A stretch of 64,000 bases of DNA from Eretmocerus hayati (lineage: Eukaryota; Arthropoda; Insecta; Hymenoptera; Aphelinidae): positions 150,665,121 through 150,729,120 of the forward strand of contig CM056742.1 in NCBI GenBank assembly GCA_029851415.1, given 5' to 3'. Positions 47,126 to 57,866 of the stretch are shown piece by piece. Under the pieces are notes generated by a model. The model saw nothing but the letters and a program-made list of their open reading frames with translations. It had not been told where the DNA came from and did no database searches. Each line of letters opens with the position of its first letter. Within the stretch, counting starts at the first letter, position 1. The position numbers and the translations under genes are program-made.

Positions 47126-48861
47126 GACCTCCGAGGCCCAACGTGATTTTTTCAAGATTTGAACTGACTCATATCCTTTTGGTCTGGAGCTTTTGGAGGA
47201 TGTGATTTGGAATTCGCATTCCTTGTTCGTCTTCATTTGTAATTTGAATCGCTGATTACTCTATACTGAGCGATATATCCATTTCTAGAGCTTCGAGAAA
47301 TGGAGAAATTTTTGAGAATTTGAAAAAAATTCCTGAAGATTGGAAAATAGTTAGCCACGGATGAAAAGTTTTTTGGCAACATTATACGCAATTGATCATT
47401 GGGTACATTCGCGTGTGCAATCATGTAAAGCTGATATGAAGAGTCCTTTCATAACGACGTAAGATGGATATCATGACATGATTTCAGTTGAGTATTCAAA
47501 ATATTCTTTTGATACTGTTCAAAGAGATTGTTATTCACGGTTCGAACCCGCGTATTAGAGATTGGTCTCTGACAAAATTCGAGATAATTGTCTTGAGATT
47601 TCAATATTTCATAGAATATTCAATGAGCTCTCTCAATCATTATCGAAGATCGTCATCAAAGCCATGAATCTTCGCATCGACTGTAATCTCAGTCAATATT
47701 CAGTAAGATTCTACTGAAAAATCAATCAATTCCATCTTGAATCATTATTTAATACAAATTTTATTGAAAATTCAATACAATCGTATCAAAAAGTATTTTG
47801 GATTCCAATACTTCCTCCCAGTAAGGCCTTTGGAAATACTATTGACTCGGCACATTGGTGATTTACTCCTCACCAGTTACACCGGAGATCTGTGTCGATT
47901 GGAACGACAAGCAATTATTCTTATCTACAACTGCTCGATGGAAGTCGAAAAGAAACCACATACGATTAACGCAGATTAGCTGAATCAATACATGACGAAT
48001 CAACTTGTGTTATGAGTATAATTAGGAATTCCGGAACAGAATTTTGAGCAAGATGTGTAAACACGAGGGCAATGAATATACGTCGGGGAAATTCTGATCA
48101 AAGCGAGGACAGATTAACATAATTGCTTTTTTGAAGAAGTTCACCACATTGAAAGCCTTGGGGATCTTTTTTGTTACCTCCCTTGGTTTCCATTGGAAAA
48201 GAAGTGCAAAAACGTGCATTCCCATTTTTGAAAGGAAATAGGTTTCATCGAAACCGTTCAGCAAACACTGCCAGATTTCTACGAAGGATAAAGATAGACA
48301 TTGAGGAGAAATCGCGGGCAATCAATCATTGTTACACACAAGAATCCGTCAAGATACTGTAACAAATTTTTTTTGTCTACCCACGTATCATCTTTTCTGA
48401 ACATTGAAATAGATATAGGATTATAGTATCAATCGATAGACGAAGACATCTGCAATTTTCTGCTCAATATCTTTACATTTTCTAGAACACAGTGACGTCA
48501 CATCCTCTCCATCGAAATCATGGAAATGCATGTACTTTCGGTACAACTAAATATTATAAGTGGTTACAAAATCATTGGAAGTAATCAAGATCGTCGGTCA
48601 CCCGTCACAAATGTCAGAAATTGGGATATAACATGACTATGGTCAATGTCTGCAATAAAATTTGCTTCATCCGAAACCATGTGTTATATTGTGGTCACGG
48701 GTCCCAAAAGTGACTCGTACATGATAATGACTCTTTTATATGCACAATCACATTCGTTCTCACTTAGATTCGCGTCTATCTTGTCTCTTCTTACAACATG
48801 ACTCAGTTATCTGATGAACAGCCATCACTAGTAAGCCCATCCAATTCATTCGCCATGTTCA
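47126..48861. other. Intergenic stretch
   Basis: I see no gene. A GGTTCGAACCC motif at about 47538 looks like a tRNA B box, but no tRNA can be folded around it. I saw no clear AATAAA for the maltase on the minus strand directly below its stop. Confidence 0.5.
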
Positions 48862-50571
48862 TCACATCAAAATCACAGTAGCAGCACTTGGGAGTTTCAA
48901 TGCTGACGAATTGAGAGTGTGCCCTTTTTTCAATCCAGAAGAAACGCTAGATGTGTAAACTGTAACTTTTTCTGGAATATTTAGCCAAGATTTTGCGTCA
49001 ATCTCGACTTGAGAGTCACTAAAATTGATCAATAACGTGATCGGTTTCTGATCTTTCCACCTGCGAACAACTCCCAGAACATCATCAGTAGCCAAAACTT
49101 CAGTGGTACCATTCGTCATAATTGGAGAGGACTTCTTTAAACTGGCCAAAGCCTGGAAGACTTTGTAATGAGAGATCTCCGCTTTTTTCTGCAGAGCGAG
49201 GTTCAAAGTCTTATAGTTTTCATGAACTGGCAACCAAGTTTTGGAATTATTTGAGAATCCAGCACTCGTACTATTATCCCATTGAAATGGAGTTCTTGAA
49301 GCATCTCTATAAAACAAATGGTATCTTTCAGGCCCTGCTTGACAGCCAAAAGGATCTACCGTCTCTTCCCAAGTCATCGGTCGATCCCTCATACCGATTT
49401 CCTCACCGTTGTACACCATGATAATACCAGGTAACATCATGGCAAGCATCGTCATCTGATCGGCTCTTTCCCCATTTTTACCAAATCTTGATGCCACTCG
49501 ATGATTATCATGATTACCCACTATCCAATTTGCGACTTGACCATCAGGGATAACATTTAACCAGCCACTAATGACTCTCTGAAACTCAATTGCTGGTGAA
49601 TCAGTGGTAACATTGAAGAGTAACCAGAAATTAAAAGGATCTGCACCCAAATCATAGTATCCCATTACATGAGGGGTCAATCCCCAAGCTTCTAAAATGA
49701 GATATTTTTCACTGGTTCCGTGTTCTAAAGCATACTTATCGAGGAGATTCCTCCATGACTGAATTACTGGATAATTTTCATCTAAACTCCTGGTGTAATA
49801 ATGAGCTAAAGAGTAATAATCACCATCTGCATAATCCGCAAAGCCGGATTTAGGCTCATCTCTCAATTGAGAATCTTCGATCAAGAGATTAGCAGAATCA
49901 ACTCGAAAACCATCTACTCCTCTATCCATCCAAAAAGTTATTATATCTTCAATCTCTTTTCTCACATTTGGATTTCGGAGGTTCAAATCTGGTTGGGCAG
50001 ATATGTATACGTGATGATAATATTGTTGACGTTTTTCATTCCATGTCCATGCTGACTGATGAATGAATGTTCGCCAATTGTTGGGAGGCAGCCTTTCTCC
50101 ATTTGGTCCTGATTTTGCATCAGCCCAGAGATAGTAATTATCGTAGGGTGGGATGCGGTTCACACTCTTTTGGAACCATTCATGCTCTTCTGAAGTATGA
50201 TTAGGAACAAGATCCAACAATACCTTAAGACCAATTTCCTTGGCCTTAGCGACCAAATCATCGAAATCTTCCAATGTCCCATACTCTTGGGCAACATCCG
50301 TGAAGTTAGTTATATCGTAACCGAAATCTTTCATTGGACTAGGATAGAATGGAGAAAGATACAGCGTATCGGCACCAGCATCTTTGACATGTTCTAGTTT
50401 ACTCGTTATCCCACGAAGATCACCGATGCCATCACCATCACTATCCTTGAAGCTTCTGGGATATACCTGGTATATAATGTTATTTGTCCATCCATTCCTA
50501 TTTCTATGAGGAGGTAAGATATGCTGGATTGTCACGGGAATGATCGAGACTATTACAAAAACCCACCACAT
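48862..50571 (-). CDS. Alpha-glucosidase / maltase, GH13 subfamily 17-like, secreted
   Basis: A single exon encodes 569 residues, the usual length of insect maltases. They hydrolyse terminal alpha-1,4-linked glucose from maltose, sucrose and oligosaccharides in gut, saliva or haemolymph. Residues 1 to about 18 are a signal peptide (MWWVFVIVSIIPVTIQ). The (beta/alpha)8 fold starts at IIYQVYPRSFKDSDGDGIGD (residues 32-51). Conserved GH13 regions are LVPNHTS (121-127), GFRVDSA with nucleophile Asp225, LILEAW with acid/base Glu294, and VGNHDNHR with Asp355. A C-terminal beta domain ends in SAATVILM. The frame is intact. The absence of introns is unusual for this family and may reflect an old retrocopy or intron loss. 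The start at 50571 fits the signal peptide and the TATA box about 70 bases upstream. Confidence 0.97.
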   Translation of the reverse strand: MWWVFVIVSIIPVTIQHILPPHRNRNGWTNNIIYQVYPRSFKDSDGDGIGDLRGITSKLEHVKDAGADTLYLSPFYPSPMKDFGYDITNFTDVAQEYGTLEDFDDLVAKAKEIGLKVLLDLVPNHTSEEHEWFQKSVNRIPPYDNYYLWADAKSGPNGERLPPNNWRTFIHQSAWTWNEKRQQYYHHVYISAQPDLNLRNPNVRKEIEDIITFWMDRGVDGFRVDSANLLIEDSQLRDEPKSGFADYADGDYYSLAHYYTRSLDENYPVIQSWRNLLDKYALEHGTSEKYLILEAWGLTPHVMGYYDLGADPFNFWLLFNVTTDSPAIEFQRVISGWLNVIPDGQVANWIVGNHDNHRVASRFGKNGERADQMTMLAMMLPGIIMVYNGEEIGMRDRPMTWEETVDPFGCQAGPERYHLFYRDASRTPFQWDNSTSAGFSNNSKTWLPVHENYKTLNLALQKKAEISHYKVFQALASLKKSSPIMTNGTTEVLATDDVLGVVRRWKDQKPITLLINFSDSQVEIDAKSWLNIPEKVTVYTSSVSSGLKKGHTLNSSALKLPSAATVILM

Positions 50572-50637
50572 CCTTCTGTTCCAGCGCGGTGACTTTGTTG
50601 TTAGAATGAGTTCTAGAACCTTCTCTCGAGTGCTGCT

Positions 50638-50645
50638 TTTATATA
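50638..50645 (-). promoter_or_regulatory. TATA box of the maltase gene
   Basis: On the minus strand TATATAAA lies 67 bases before the ATG. This would place the transcription start near 50610 and leave a 5' UTR of about 40 nt. Confidence 0.7.
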
Positions 50646-51113
50646 CTATTACAAGTCAGTGCATTGAGATTCATTTGGTAAGCGGTTATTGTGCACATTG
50701 GTATGGGACATGAATGATAACAAAACCATGAATAGAAATTTCAATTTCTTTTCATCGATAATGTCACGAGTTCTCGATATAATCTAATTTTTGTTGAATA
50801 CTCTTAGTCCTTGAGTGAACTTGATAAATTATTTCGCACAGTCTTCCAGCAGGTGTTCTTTGTTGGTTCCACTTCAATATTAGACCCACGAGTGATATTT
50901 TACATCCTTCATTTAGGTTATCGACCCTAATCTATACGTTTCGTGTCTTCAAGCGTTATCTCTATTTTGGAGAGAATTAATCTCTATTTGATGATTGAAA
51001 TCCATTCAAATCACTAGAACAGAGAGAGATATTCGAAACGAATGATCTATGGTCTCTACAAAGGAATTTCTTGTTCTGAAGTAGACTTGAAAGAACTAGC
51101 TGTCACACGGAAT
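50646..51113. other. Intergenic stretch between maltase and retrotransposon
   Basis: This is the maltase upstream region. Apart from the TATA box nothing specific is seen. The LINE inserted about 470 bp upstream of that TATA box. Confidence 0.6.
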
Positions 51114-51126
51114 CATAATTTCTTTT
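51114..51126. repeat. Target-site duplication, copy at the 3' end of the LINE
   Basis: CATAATTTCTTTT here is repeated exactly at 56420-56432, on the other side of the element. Its last four T bases cannot be told apart from the poly(T) read of the poly(A) tail. Confidence 0.8.
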
Positions 51127-51147
51127 TTTTTTTTTTTATTTATTCAA
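51127..51147 (-). terminator. Poly(A) tail and AATAAA end of the LINE
   Basis: On the minus strand the element ends TTGAATAAATAAA followed by an A run (T run at 51123-51137 on the plus strand, shared with the duplication). This is a typical LINE 3' end. Confidence 0.85.
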
Positions 51148-51237
51148 GCAATCTGAATCTTTTACAAGATTATATTGCCAAGCCATTTTGGCTACAGAGG
51201 ATTCAAATACATATTACTATTGAGTTTCGTTTCACTT

Positions 51238-54200
51238 CTAAATATCAATTTCACAATCATTCAGAAACTTTAGAAGCGCTCTACATATATCTGCATTGGG
51301 TTTGTACAATATGAGTTCTGCGTGCATAGGAAGGAACATTTCTTTGCTCCGCAGTTTGGATACAAATTCAACACGTTGTTGATCGTACAAAGGGCATTGC
51401 CATAGTACATGATTTAGGTCCTCTTCGTTGTGTCCACATCTACATTTTGGATCATTCACCACCCCTATGCGCACCAAGGAAGCATTTAAAGAGTAATGAC
51501 CACATCGGCATCTGTTGACTGTGCTTACAATTTTTCTTGGAAGGTTCATGCCTGAAAACCACGGTTTTTTGCTCGAGTCGTGAAATTTACTGAAGTAATG
51601 AGTACCTTTCTGCATGCTTTCTTGGCGTATGGTTTCAAGGGTTTGTGAGTGAGCCGTTTCTCTAGCAGAAGGCTTGAGATCGGTGTATGGAATTTTAATA
51701 TCTGACGATGCTTCTCTCATAGATGCTTCCTTGGCCAGTTGATCGGCCTTCTCGTTACCTACGATACCCTTATGCGCTGGAATCCAGTAGAAAGAAATTG
51801 AGCCAACCGATTTGGACTTTGTTTCAAATTCTAGTACTTTCTCTTTGACTCTCAATACATACGGGTTATTCTTTACATCCATCCTAATGGTTTTTAATGA
51901 GAGCAAAGCGCTCAGAGAATCACTGAATATAATAAAGCGCTCGTGTGGAGATGCCAGAGCAATATTTACTGCATTGTAAATCGCAATTATCTCAGCTGTG
52001 TAAACTGATGCATCTTTGACAAGGCTACAAGTTACACTTGATTCGAGTTTCGGGCATATACTTGCACAACCAACGGATACCGATTCCGTTGATTTACTGC
52101 CATCGGTGTAAATGTCATTCGCCTGCTTGCTATTGACCAAGTCTGACAACATTTCATTGAGCCTCGCCGATTCCTCTTGCGATGCGAAGTGTTGGGTATT
52201 TACCTGAACTTCGTACATGAGGGTATCATAGGTGGTTTTGTACATGGGAAAGTTATCCTCCACATTGATGCATCTAATGTTTTGGGAGAAGAAATGTACT
52301 ATGCCTTTTATGAGCAGTCTCTTACTACTTTCTAATGTTTTCTTGGTCATCCTACTTCTTATACTCCTCATTGTCTCATGAACTTTCAGATTAGAATTTG
52401 ACATTACTTTACAAACATAACAATCATAAAGAAATTTTATACGGTCTTTAACAGATAGTAACTTTGATTCACCTAGCAATACATTCGTAGGAGTGGATTT
52501 CCTGTATCCTAAGCATAATCTTATAGCAGAGTATTGAATTCTTTCCAATTTCTCTATTTGTCGCTTTTGAGTGGGGTAGTAAACAAAGGCACCGTATTCT
52601 ATTATGGATCGCACGAAGCTTTTGTACATCACTAGCAATGTTTCAGCACTTATACCCCACCAAGTTCCTCTACTGAATTTCATTATATTCATTGATCCAA
52701 GACACTTTTTGTAAACTTCGTCAACTTGTGATCGAAAGGATAATTTGGAATCGAATCGTACTCCCAAAAACTTTACTGAATCTTTCCTTTGGATGACGTT
52801 ATCTTTGATTCTCAACTCATGGATATCTTTGTTATGTTTGCTGAATTGGACGAACACTGACTTTTTAGAATTTACTTCGAGTGCTAGAAAGTATAAATTG
52901 TCAGATATCACGTTAATCGCCTTCTCCAAAATATTTTTGCAGTTCTTGCGACTAGACCAGATTGCGATATCGTCTGCGAATTGTGAGACAGATACGCTTT
53001 TTGGCAAATCCTTTGATATCAACGCAACGTAAATACAGAAGAGGAGAGGACTCAATACCCCTCCTTGTGGCACACCTTTATGAGCTAATCTAGCTGTATC
53101 CATGTTATTTTCAGTATAAATTTTCCTCTCTGATATCAGAAATTTAACGAATCTCACTGTATTTTCTGGACACCCTATGTCTGCTAGTTTTTCCAACAAG
53201 ATTTCTATATCAACGTTATCGTAAGCAGAACTTACATCGAGAAATGCAGCTAATAAATCTTTCTTCTTAGAGAATGCCTCTTCAATTTGCAAAGTTAAAT
53301 TTACAAGATTATCAGTTGTGCTTTGCCCTTTTCGGAAACCTGTTTGTGACTTCGGTAGAATATCATTCTTTTCAATATACCACTGAAGTTTATTCTTTAC
53401 AATCGTCTCGAAGAGCTTACTCAGACAAGATGTAAGTGCGATCGGTCGAACGCCTGAATTATCATTCTTATCTATGAAGTGAACATACGTATCTTTCCAT
53501 TGACTCGGAAAATCGCCACTCGAATACATTTCATTGAAAATGTCAACCAAGATGAGTTTGTATTTGATCGGTAATCTTTGAATCACTTCGTAATCAATAC
53601 CATCTAACCCGGAACTTGATTTTATGTTTTTGTTTTCAAGGGCGAAATTGAATTCTAGAAACGTAAAAGGACTATTTAGGAAGTCATTTTCGGGGCATGC
53701 CGGGAAATAGTTCGGGTCAGATGGGCACCATGGTGGGCTAATCTTGTCTAAGGCTATTTGAATTTTGTGCTCTCTATTCTGGTGGTTCTCGGAGGTGTGA
53801 GAGGGTTTGATTTTCGCCCAACGGTTTTTCAAGATTTTGCACGAGTTCCAAGTGTACGTTGGGTTTGCCCTTATGTTAATGGTTTCCGTAAACTGTTTAT
53901 AATTTTGAACTTTTTTCTTATTCAACAATCTCGCCGTGAGTGCGCGCTGTTTTTTGCGAGCAATATTATCAACAGTTTTTCTCGAATGACGCCACTTCAA
54001 TTGAGCTGCAGCTCTGAGTCTAACAGCCCTCTCACACTCTGAGTCCCACCACATTACAGGGTTGCGGTGGATTTCATCACGTACATCTCTTCTCCTTGGG
54101 GTACTATTTTTCAGACCATCTGTAATGATACTCACGAACAAGTCGTACTTCTCACTTGGGGAAAGATTTTCAAAATCTCGTGAAAGAAATTGCTCAAACT

Positions 54201-55002
54201 GATCATCAAAGTGTGTTTGAAACGATTCCCAATTTGTCCTGACTGATTTCAAATTGAATGATTTCTTCCTATAGATGCATTTTTCTACCTCAACGTTGAT
54301 CCATAGGGGGAAATGATCAGAGCCCCAGGTGTCACGCTCAGCCTTCACGTTAACAGATCCTGCTAATTTAGGATTCGAGAAAACTAAATCGAGATTAGAT
54401 GTTGCAGAATTGGACATATTCAGATGTGTGCTTGAATCGTAATTATGTAAGACAAGGTTGCTGCTGTTTAAATAGTGGAGCAATCTTTCACCGTTTAGAT
54501 CGTTACCTTGACAATTCCAACTAACGTGGTGTGCATTAAAATCCCCTACGAAAAGTGTATTGTTTGATCTATTAGAATTCTGAAATATTTCGTCCCATTG
54601 TACTTGGGGGAGAGTGACACCTGGAGCTCGATAACAGATTATTATATCTAATTGATCCTTAAAATTAGTTAAACAAATACCAGTGATTTCGGTTGAGGGC
54701 GCTGTACACTGCAGATCCTTGATCTCTTTGTAGGCTATGTTGTTCCTTACCAAAAGAATGATGCCTCCACCACGTTGCTGCGGTCTGTCTTTTCTAAACG
54801 TTTTGAACCCCGAGTAATGAAAATGTTCTATAGAGTCATTGAGCCAACTTTCCACACATATAACAATGTCCACCTCAGGGAGGATCCTGTCAATCTCACT
54901 TCTTTTTGGGTATATACTCCGCGAATTCCAAAAAAGGATCTTGAGATTTCTATTCACGAGACTATCCATGGATAGAATTTTGAGTTGATGTCTCGGACTC
55001 AC
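51238..55002 (-). CDS. LINE ORF2: endonuclease, reverse transcriptase, RNase H
   Basis: The open frame has 1254 codons; positions below use that numbering. The likely true start is Met12 (54969), whose ATGGATAG overlaps the ORF1 stop. An APE-type endonuclease covers about 18-235, with Glu51 in CVESWL, GDFNAHH (153-159) and SDH (228-230). Reverse transcriptase covers about 470-740, with FLDVSSAYDNVD (Asp589), GVPQGGVLSP (643-652) and catalytic FADD (675-678). RNase H covers about 960-1095, with Asp967 (YTDGS), Glu1004, Asp1028 (FSDSLSA) and Asp1087 (GNEKADQLAKEA), so all four acidic residues are present. A C-terminal Cys/His zinc-like motif lies at 1165-1203. The protein nicks target DNA and reverse-transcribes the element RNA. 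No stop or frameshift is seen. Confidence 0.97.
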   Translation of the reverse strand: MSPRHQLKILSMDSLVNRNLKILFWNSRSIYPKRSEIDRILPEVDIVICVESWLNDSIEHFHYSGFKTFRKDRPQQRGGGIILLVRNNIAYKEIKDLQCTAPSTEITGICLTNFKDQLDIIICYRAPGVTLPQVQWDEIFQNSNRSNNTLFVGDFNAHHVSWNCQGNDLNGERLLHYLNSSNLVLHNYDSSTHLNMSNSATSNLDLVFSNPKLAGSVNVKAERDTWGSDHFPLWINVEVEKCIYRKKSFNLKSVRTNWESFQTHFDDQFEQFLSRDFENLSPSEKYDLFVSIITDGLKNSTPRRRDVRDEIHRNPVMWWDSECERAVRLRAAAQLKWRHSRKTVDNIARKKQRALTARLLNKKKVQNYKQFTETINIRANPTYTWNSCKILKNRWAKIKPSHTSENHQNREHKIQIALDKISPPWCPSDPNYFPACPENDFLNSPFTFLEFNFALENKNIKSSSGLDGIDYEVIQRLPIKYKLILVDIFNEMYSSGDFPSQWKDTYVHFIDKNDNSGVRPIALTSCLSKLFETIVKNKLQWYIEKNDILPKSQTGFRKGQSTTDNLVNLTLQIEEAFSKKKDLLAAFLDVSSAYDNVDIEILLEKLADIGCPENTVRFVKFLISERKIYTENNMDTARLAHKGVPQGGVLSPLLFCIYVALISKDLPKSVSVSQFADDIAIWSSRKNCKNILEKAINVISDNLYFLALEVNSKKSVFVQFSKHNKDIHELRIKDNVIQRKDSVKFLGVRFDSKLSFRSQVDEVYKKCLGSMNIMKFSRGTWWGISAETLLVMYKSFVRSIIEYGAFVYYPTQKRQIEKLERIQYSAIRLCLGYRKSTPTNVLLGESKLLSVKDRIKFLYDCYVCKVMSNSNLKVHETMRSIRSRMTKKTLESSKRLLIKGIVHFFSQNIRCINVEDNFPMYKTTYDTLMYEVQVNTQHFASQEESARLNEMLSDLVNSKQANDIYTDGSKSTESVSVGCASICPKLESSVTCSLVKDASVYTAEIIAIYNAVNIALASPHERFIIFSDSLSALLSLKTIRMDVKNNPYVLRVKEKVLEFETKSKSVGSISFYWIPAHKGIVGNEKADQLAKEASMREASSDIKIPYTDLKPSARETAHSQTLETIRQESMQKGTHYFSKFHDSSKKPWFSGMNLPRKIVSTVNRCRCGHYSLNASLVRIGVVNDPKCRCGHNEEDLNHVLWQCPLYDQQRVEFVSKLRSKEMFLPMHAELILYKPNADICRALLKFLNDCEIDI

Positions 55003-56221
55003 TCTCTGAGTCCTTTGAGTTCGGATCTTGAATTTTCTTGATTTTCTTACGAAGCTTGGTTAGCCTTGCTTTTAAAACCCCATCAGTTGAAGTAGAGTAA
55101 ACTTGTTGTATTTTCAGTATCATAGCTTTCGGTTGGCGCGTATATTCTCTCAGCAAGCTTTCAAGAGATGTAGATCCTTTAGACTTTTCTAAGAACTCCT
55201 CGAATTGCTCCTGGTTTGTGGCTTCTGCAATCGTCTCAGCATCCGTATCTGAATTTTCATCACCAGGGTTATCGGAGTTTCTCATTTTCTTCGGTTTGGG
55301 TTTGTGGAAAAACTCTTTGTCGTCGAGCAACTTTTTTTTGTCGCCCGCATTCTGCTTTTTAGAGTTGTCTAGTTGGTCATCGACCTTGGGTTCTGTATTT
55401 TCAGTAGTTACAGATCCACTTGACGACGACGATGTCTCCAATGGTCGTTTAACAGCTGCTACTTGAGGTGTATTGTTGTTGGTGTGTTTACCTTGCACGC
55501 TATCAGTCTGAGAGTGACTTGGCTGTAAGTTGTTGTTGTTTCCTAGGGCCGGGAATTCCGCACCTGTTGTGTTGATATGACTTGGGCACATTTTGGCAAT
55601 GTGTCCACTCTGTTTGCATATGTAGCAATTCGTCGAATCCGTGGTAAAATATATCCAATAATTGACATTATCATGGTGTATCATCAAACTTTCAGGCAAT
55701 AATTTCTCTTCTTCTTCCTTGATATAAGTTTGTCTGCGGAACGATTGGATATGACCTCGACCTGGCTTCGTTAAACTTGCTTTCACATCGATGATAGTAG
55801 ATACTGGATTTATGCCTTTCTCTTTTAAAGCTCTGAGAATTATATCATTTGGAATTGTGGGGTTTACATTGGAGATGACTACTCTTCTATTTTTCTCTAT
55901 CCATGACCTTATCTTCAATTCGTACTCCTGTACTTGAATTCTCTTATCCACTAATTGTTTGACGATTTCTTCAGTGCTCAAAAAAATACAAATACGATTT
56001 CCAGAGATTTTCGAAATATATCTTACATTGGAGAGCTCAATTAAATCTTCAAGTCCATCGAGATAGTCGTCGTTACATAGACCTTCTTTAGCATCAATGA
56101 CGATTGCCTGTTCTTTGCCTGGTCTGACTCTGGTAGAGGTTGCACTAGCGTAGCTTGTAACTTGGGTTTCTGTTGACATGGGAACTGATTTTTGGCCTTG
56201 ATTTCCACTGGTGGAAGCCAT
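54962..56221 (-). CDS. LINE ORF1: nucleic-acid-binding protein with CCHC knuckle
   Basis: 419 residues. The N-terminal half contains a mixed alpha/beta RRM-like region (about 60-170, with RRVVISNVNPTIPNDIILRA). A single CCHC zinc knuckle follows: Cys199, Cys202, His207, Cys212 in CYICKQSGHIAKMC. The C-terminal half is Ser/Asn/Lys/Glu-rich and probably disordered. ORF1 proteins of this type package LINE RNA into a ribonucleoprotein. The stop (in CATGGATAG) overlaps the probable ORF2 start by eight bases, which suggests coupled termination and re-initiation. The frame is intact. Confidence 0.93.
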   Translation of the reverse strand: MASTSGNQGQKSVPMSTETQVTSYASATSTRVRPGKEQAIVIDAKEGLCNDDYLDGLEDLIELSNVRYISKISGNRICIFLSTEEIVKQLVDKRIQVQEYELKIRSWIEKNRRVVISNVNPTIPNDIILRALKEKGINPVSTIIDVKASLTKPGRGHIQSFRRQTYIKEEEEKLLPESLMIHHDNVNYWIYFTTDSTNCYICKQSGHIAKMCPSHINTTGAEFPALGNNNNLQPSHSQTDSVQGKHTNNNTPQVAAVKRPLETSSSSSGSVTTENTEPKVDDQLDNSKKQNAGDKKKLLDDKEFFHKPKPKKMRNSDNPGDENSDTDAETIAEATNQEQFEEFLEKSKGSTSLESLLREYTRQPKAMILKIQQVYSTSTDGVLKARLTKLRKKIKKIQDPNSKDSESESETSTQNSIHG

Positions 56222-56419
56222 TGCCGACGTGCGATCCTATGCAACACGAACTGCAGTTGCAGTCCGCGTGCTCGCACGAAAGATACACTCGCGTTCTATT
56301 CAAGCAATTTCGATACACTTTCCACTGTACACATCTCACTCGTCGTCCATTTGTTTACTTTGGTATACGCGCTGCGACAATAACACGTCTACTCGCTACC
56401 AAGGTTCAAACGGAACTCC
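56222..56419 (-). other. LINE 5' UTR with probable internal promoter
   Basis: 198 bases lie between the 5' end, fixed by the duplication, and the ORF1 ATG. LINEs of this kind usually carry an internal promoter here. I saw no clear DPE or Inr to confirm it. Confidence 0.6.
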
Positions 56420-56432
56420 CATAATTTCTTTT
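56420..56432. repeat. Target-site duplication, copy at the 5' end of the LINE
   Basis: It is an exact 13-base copy of 51114-51126 and marks the 5' boundary of the element. Confidence 0.8.
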
Positions 56433-57866
56433 GATATCTCTGACGAAATTAATGTATTCCGTGTAAAACTGTTGGATAATTCTTTTCAAATTGCACTCGT
56501 TCTTTCTTTTTATCATAGAATACGAAAATCATTCTGAATCAGACAGGATGTCAATCGAAAAGACGACATTTTAAATTACGTTCGGTGTCATAGATCTATG
56601 ATCTCCCATGATAACCATTTGGATACTTCATAGAAATTACTTACAAAATCTTCTTGCATCAAACACCGTCACAGACTTTTTCAGAAGATGCTGACTCGTG
56701 ATCATAGCGAGTATCACTTTCAAGTACACATTTAACGCAGGGTCATCGAGATAGCTCATCAGTCTACCTCACGTCTCCACCCAACCTTTGCTCTCTCACT
56801 CTTCATTCCATTCTTTCTGTTCGTCTCTACTTGTCGCCATGCCAAGTTTGTGTCTTTGCGACTCTGGTTCGCAGTTTTCAAAGCCACAGCTCGAATGAAT
56901 GGGTTGACGATTGCCCGAGCGCCCCTACTTCCATGACGATTCGCAGATGATAACGGTCTCTCTTTGGTTGCTCCCTTCAAGTCCCAGTGAGACTCGGTCC
57001 TCTTTTTTTTCTTCTGCGACTCTGCGCCGAGTGCATTCAAACCGAGACGAGGAAAGATTCAGATTCTCCCGTGTGGCTTTGGACCAATGTGCAGAAAGAG
57101 CAGCACCTGAATGAACACGGACTCGTCTTTATTCTTTTAACGAATAGATGTGTCGTTCTAAAGAATTGTGAAAGACACCGAGATACGATCGGTAATTACG
57201 GTATTTTGAAGGTAATGAGAAGATTTGTTGGGGTTAATTCAAAGCTTACGGCATTTGTTTTCTCTATTCTCTTGAATACTTTTCTTACTTAATGGTGGAA
57301 CTGTTGGCACGTGGTTCAGTGTGTTGAAAACTGAAAAGTTGTCAACCCTGGGAATTTCGTATTGATCGATGTATGTGGCATTATTGTTCCGGTAAAAATC
57401 TCATTTCGGAACTCTAGTTGGCTATCTAGGAGAGTTGAGGAGAATACTAGCTGTTAGGTCAGACCAGAACTTCTGTATCGCTTGGTATCTTATCAGAAAT
57501 CAGTTGAACTCTGCGATTTCTACCACACATACAATTTTGTGTGAGAGATTACTAAACATCTCAAGTGGAATGAAATTCCTTGCAGAAAATTTGACAAAAA
57601 ATGCCTTTCTAGAGGTTTTGGGGGAAGTTTCGCTCACCAGAACATGCGAGACTTTGATTTCTTTCGTGGAAAATCTGGCTCATTTAGCTGGATTCAGAAT
57701 ATTCAGATCAAGACTTGATGTGGACGAGAATAGAGAGGGGAATTTCTGCAAATTATTTGTATGATTTAGCCAGACTATCTGTGAGATTTCATGAGATTTT
57801 TCAGTTTCATTCTCAAGTGCAACAAGCCATCTGGCAGAATTTCCCAGTCCAAAACCGAGACTTGGC

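Larger units (their letters stand above)
51127..56419 (-). mobile_element. Full-length I-superfamily non-LTR retrotransposon (LINE), 5.3 kb
   Basis: On the minus strand the order is: 5' UTR (56419-56222), ORF1 with a zinc knuckle, ORF2 with endonuclease, reverse transcriptase and RNase H, a 3' UTR of about 100 nt, AATAAATAAA and a poly(A) tail read as T on the plus strand. It is flanked by the 13-bp duplication CATAATTTCTTTT. The RNase H domain places it among I-, LOA- or Ingi-like clades rather than typical Jockey. Both ORFs are uninterrupted and the tail is preserved, so the insertion is recent and the copy may be competent. It is inserted upstream of the maltase in the same orientation. 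Confidence 0.93.

Noticed and set aside
47530..47560. GGTTCGAACCC resembling a tRNA B box
   Set aside because: No A box at the right distance and no cloverleaf arms on either strand.
51238..56221. Interpretation of the large minus-strand ORFs as a virus or LTR retroelement
   Set aside because: APE endonuclease at the N-terminus, no LTRs, no integrase or protease, a poly(A) tail and a target duplication all fit a non-LTR LINE.
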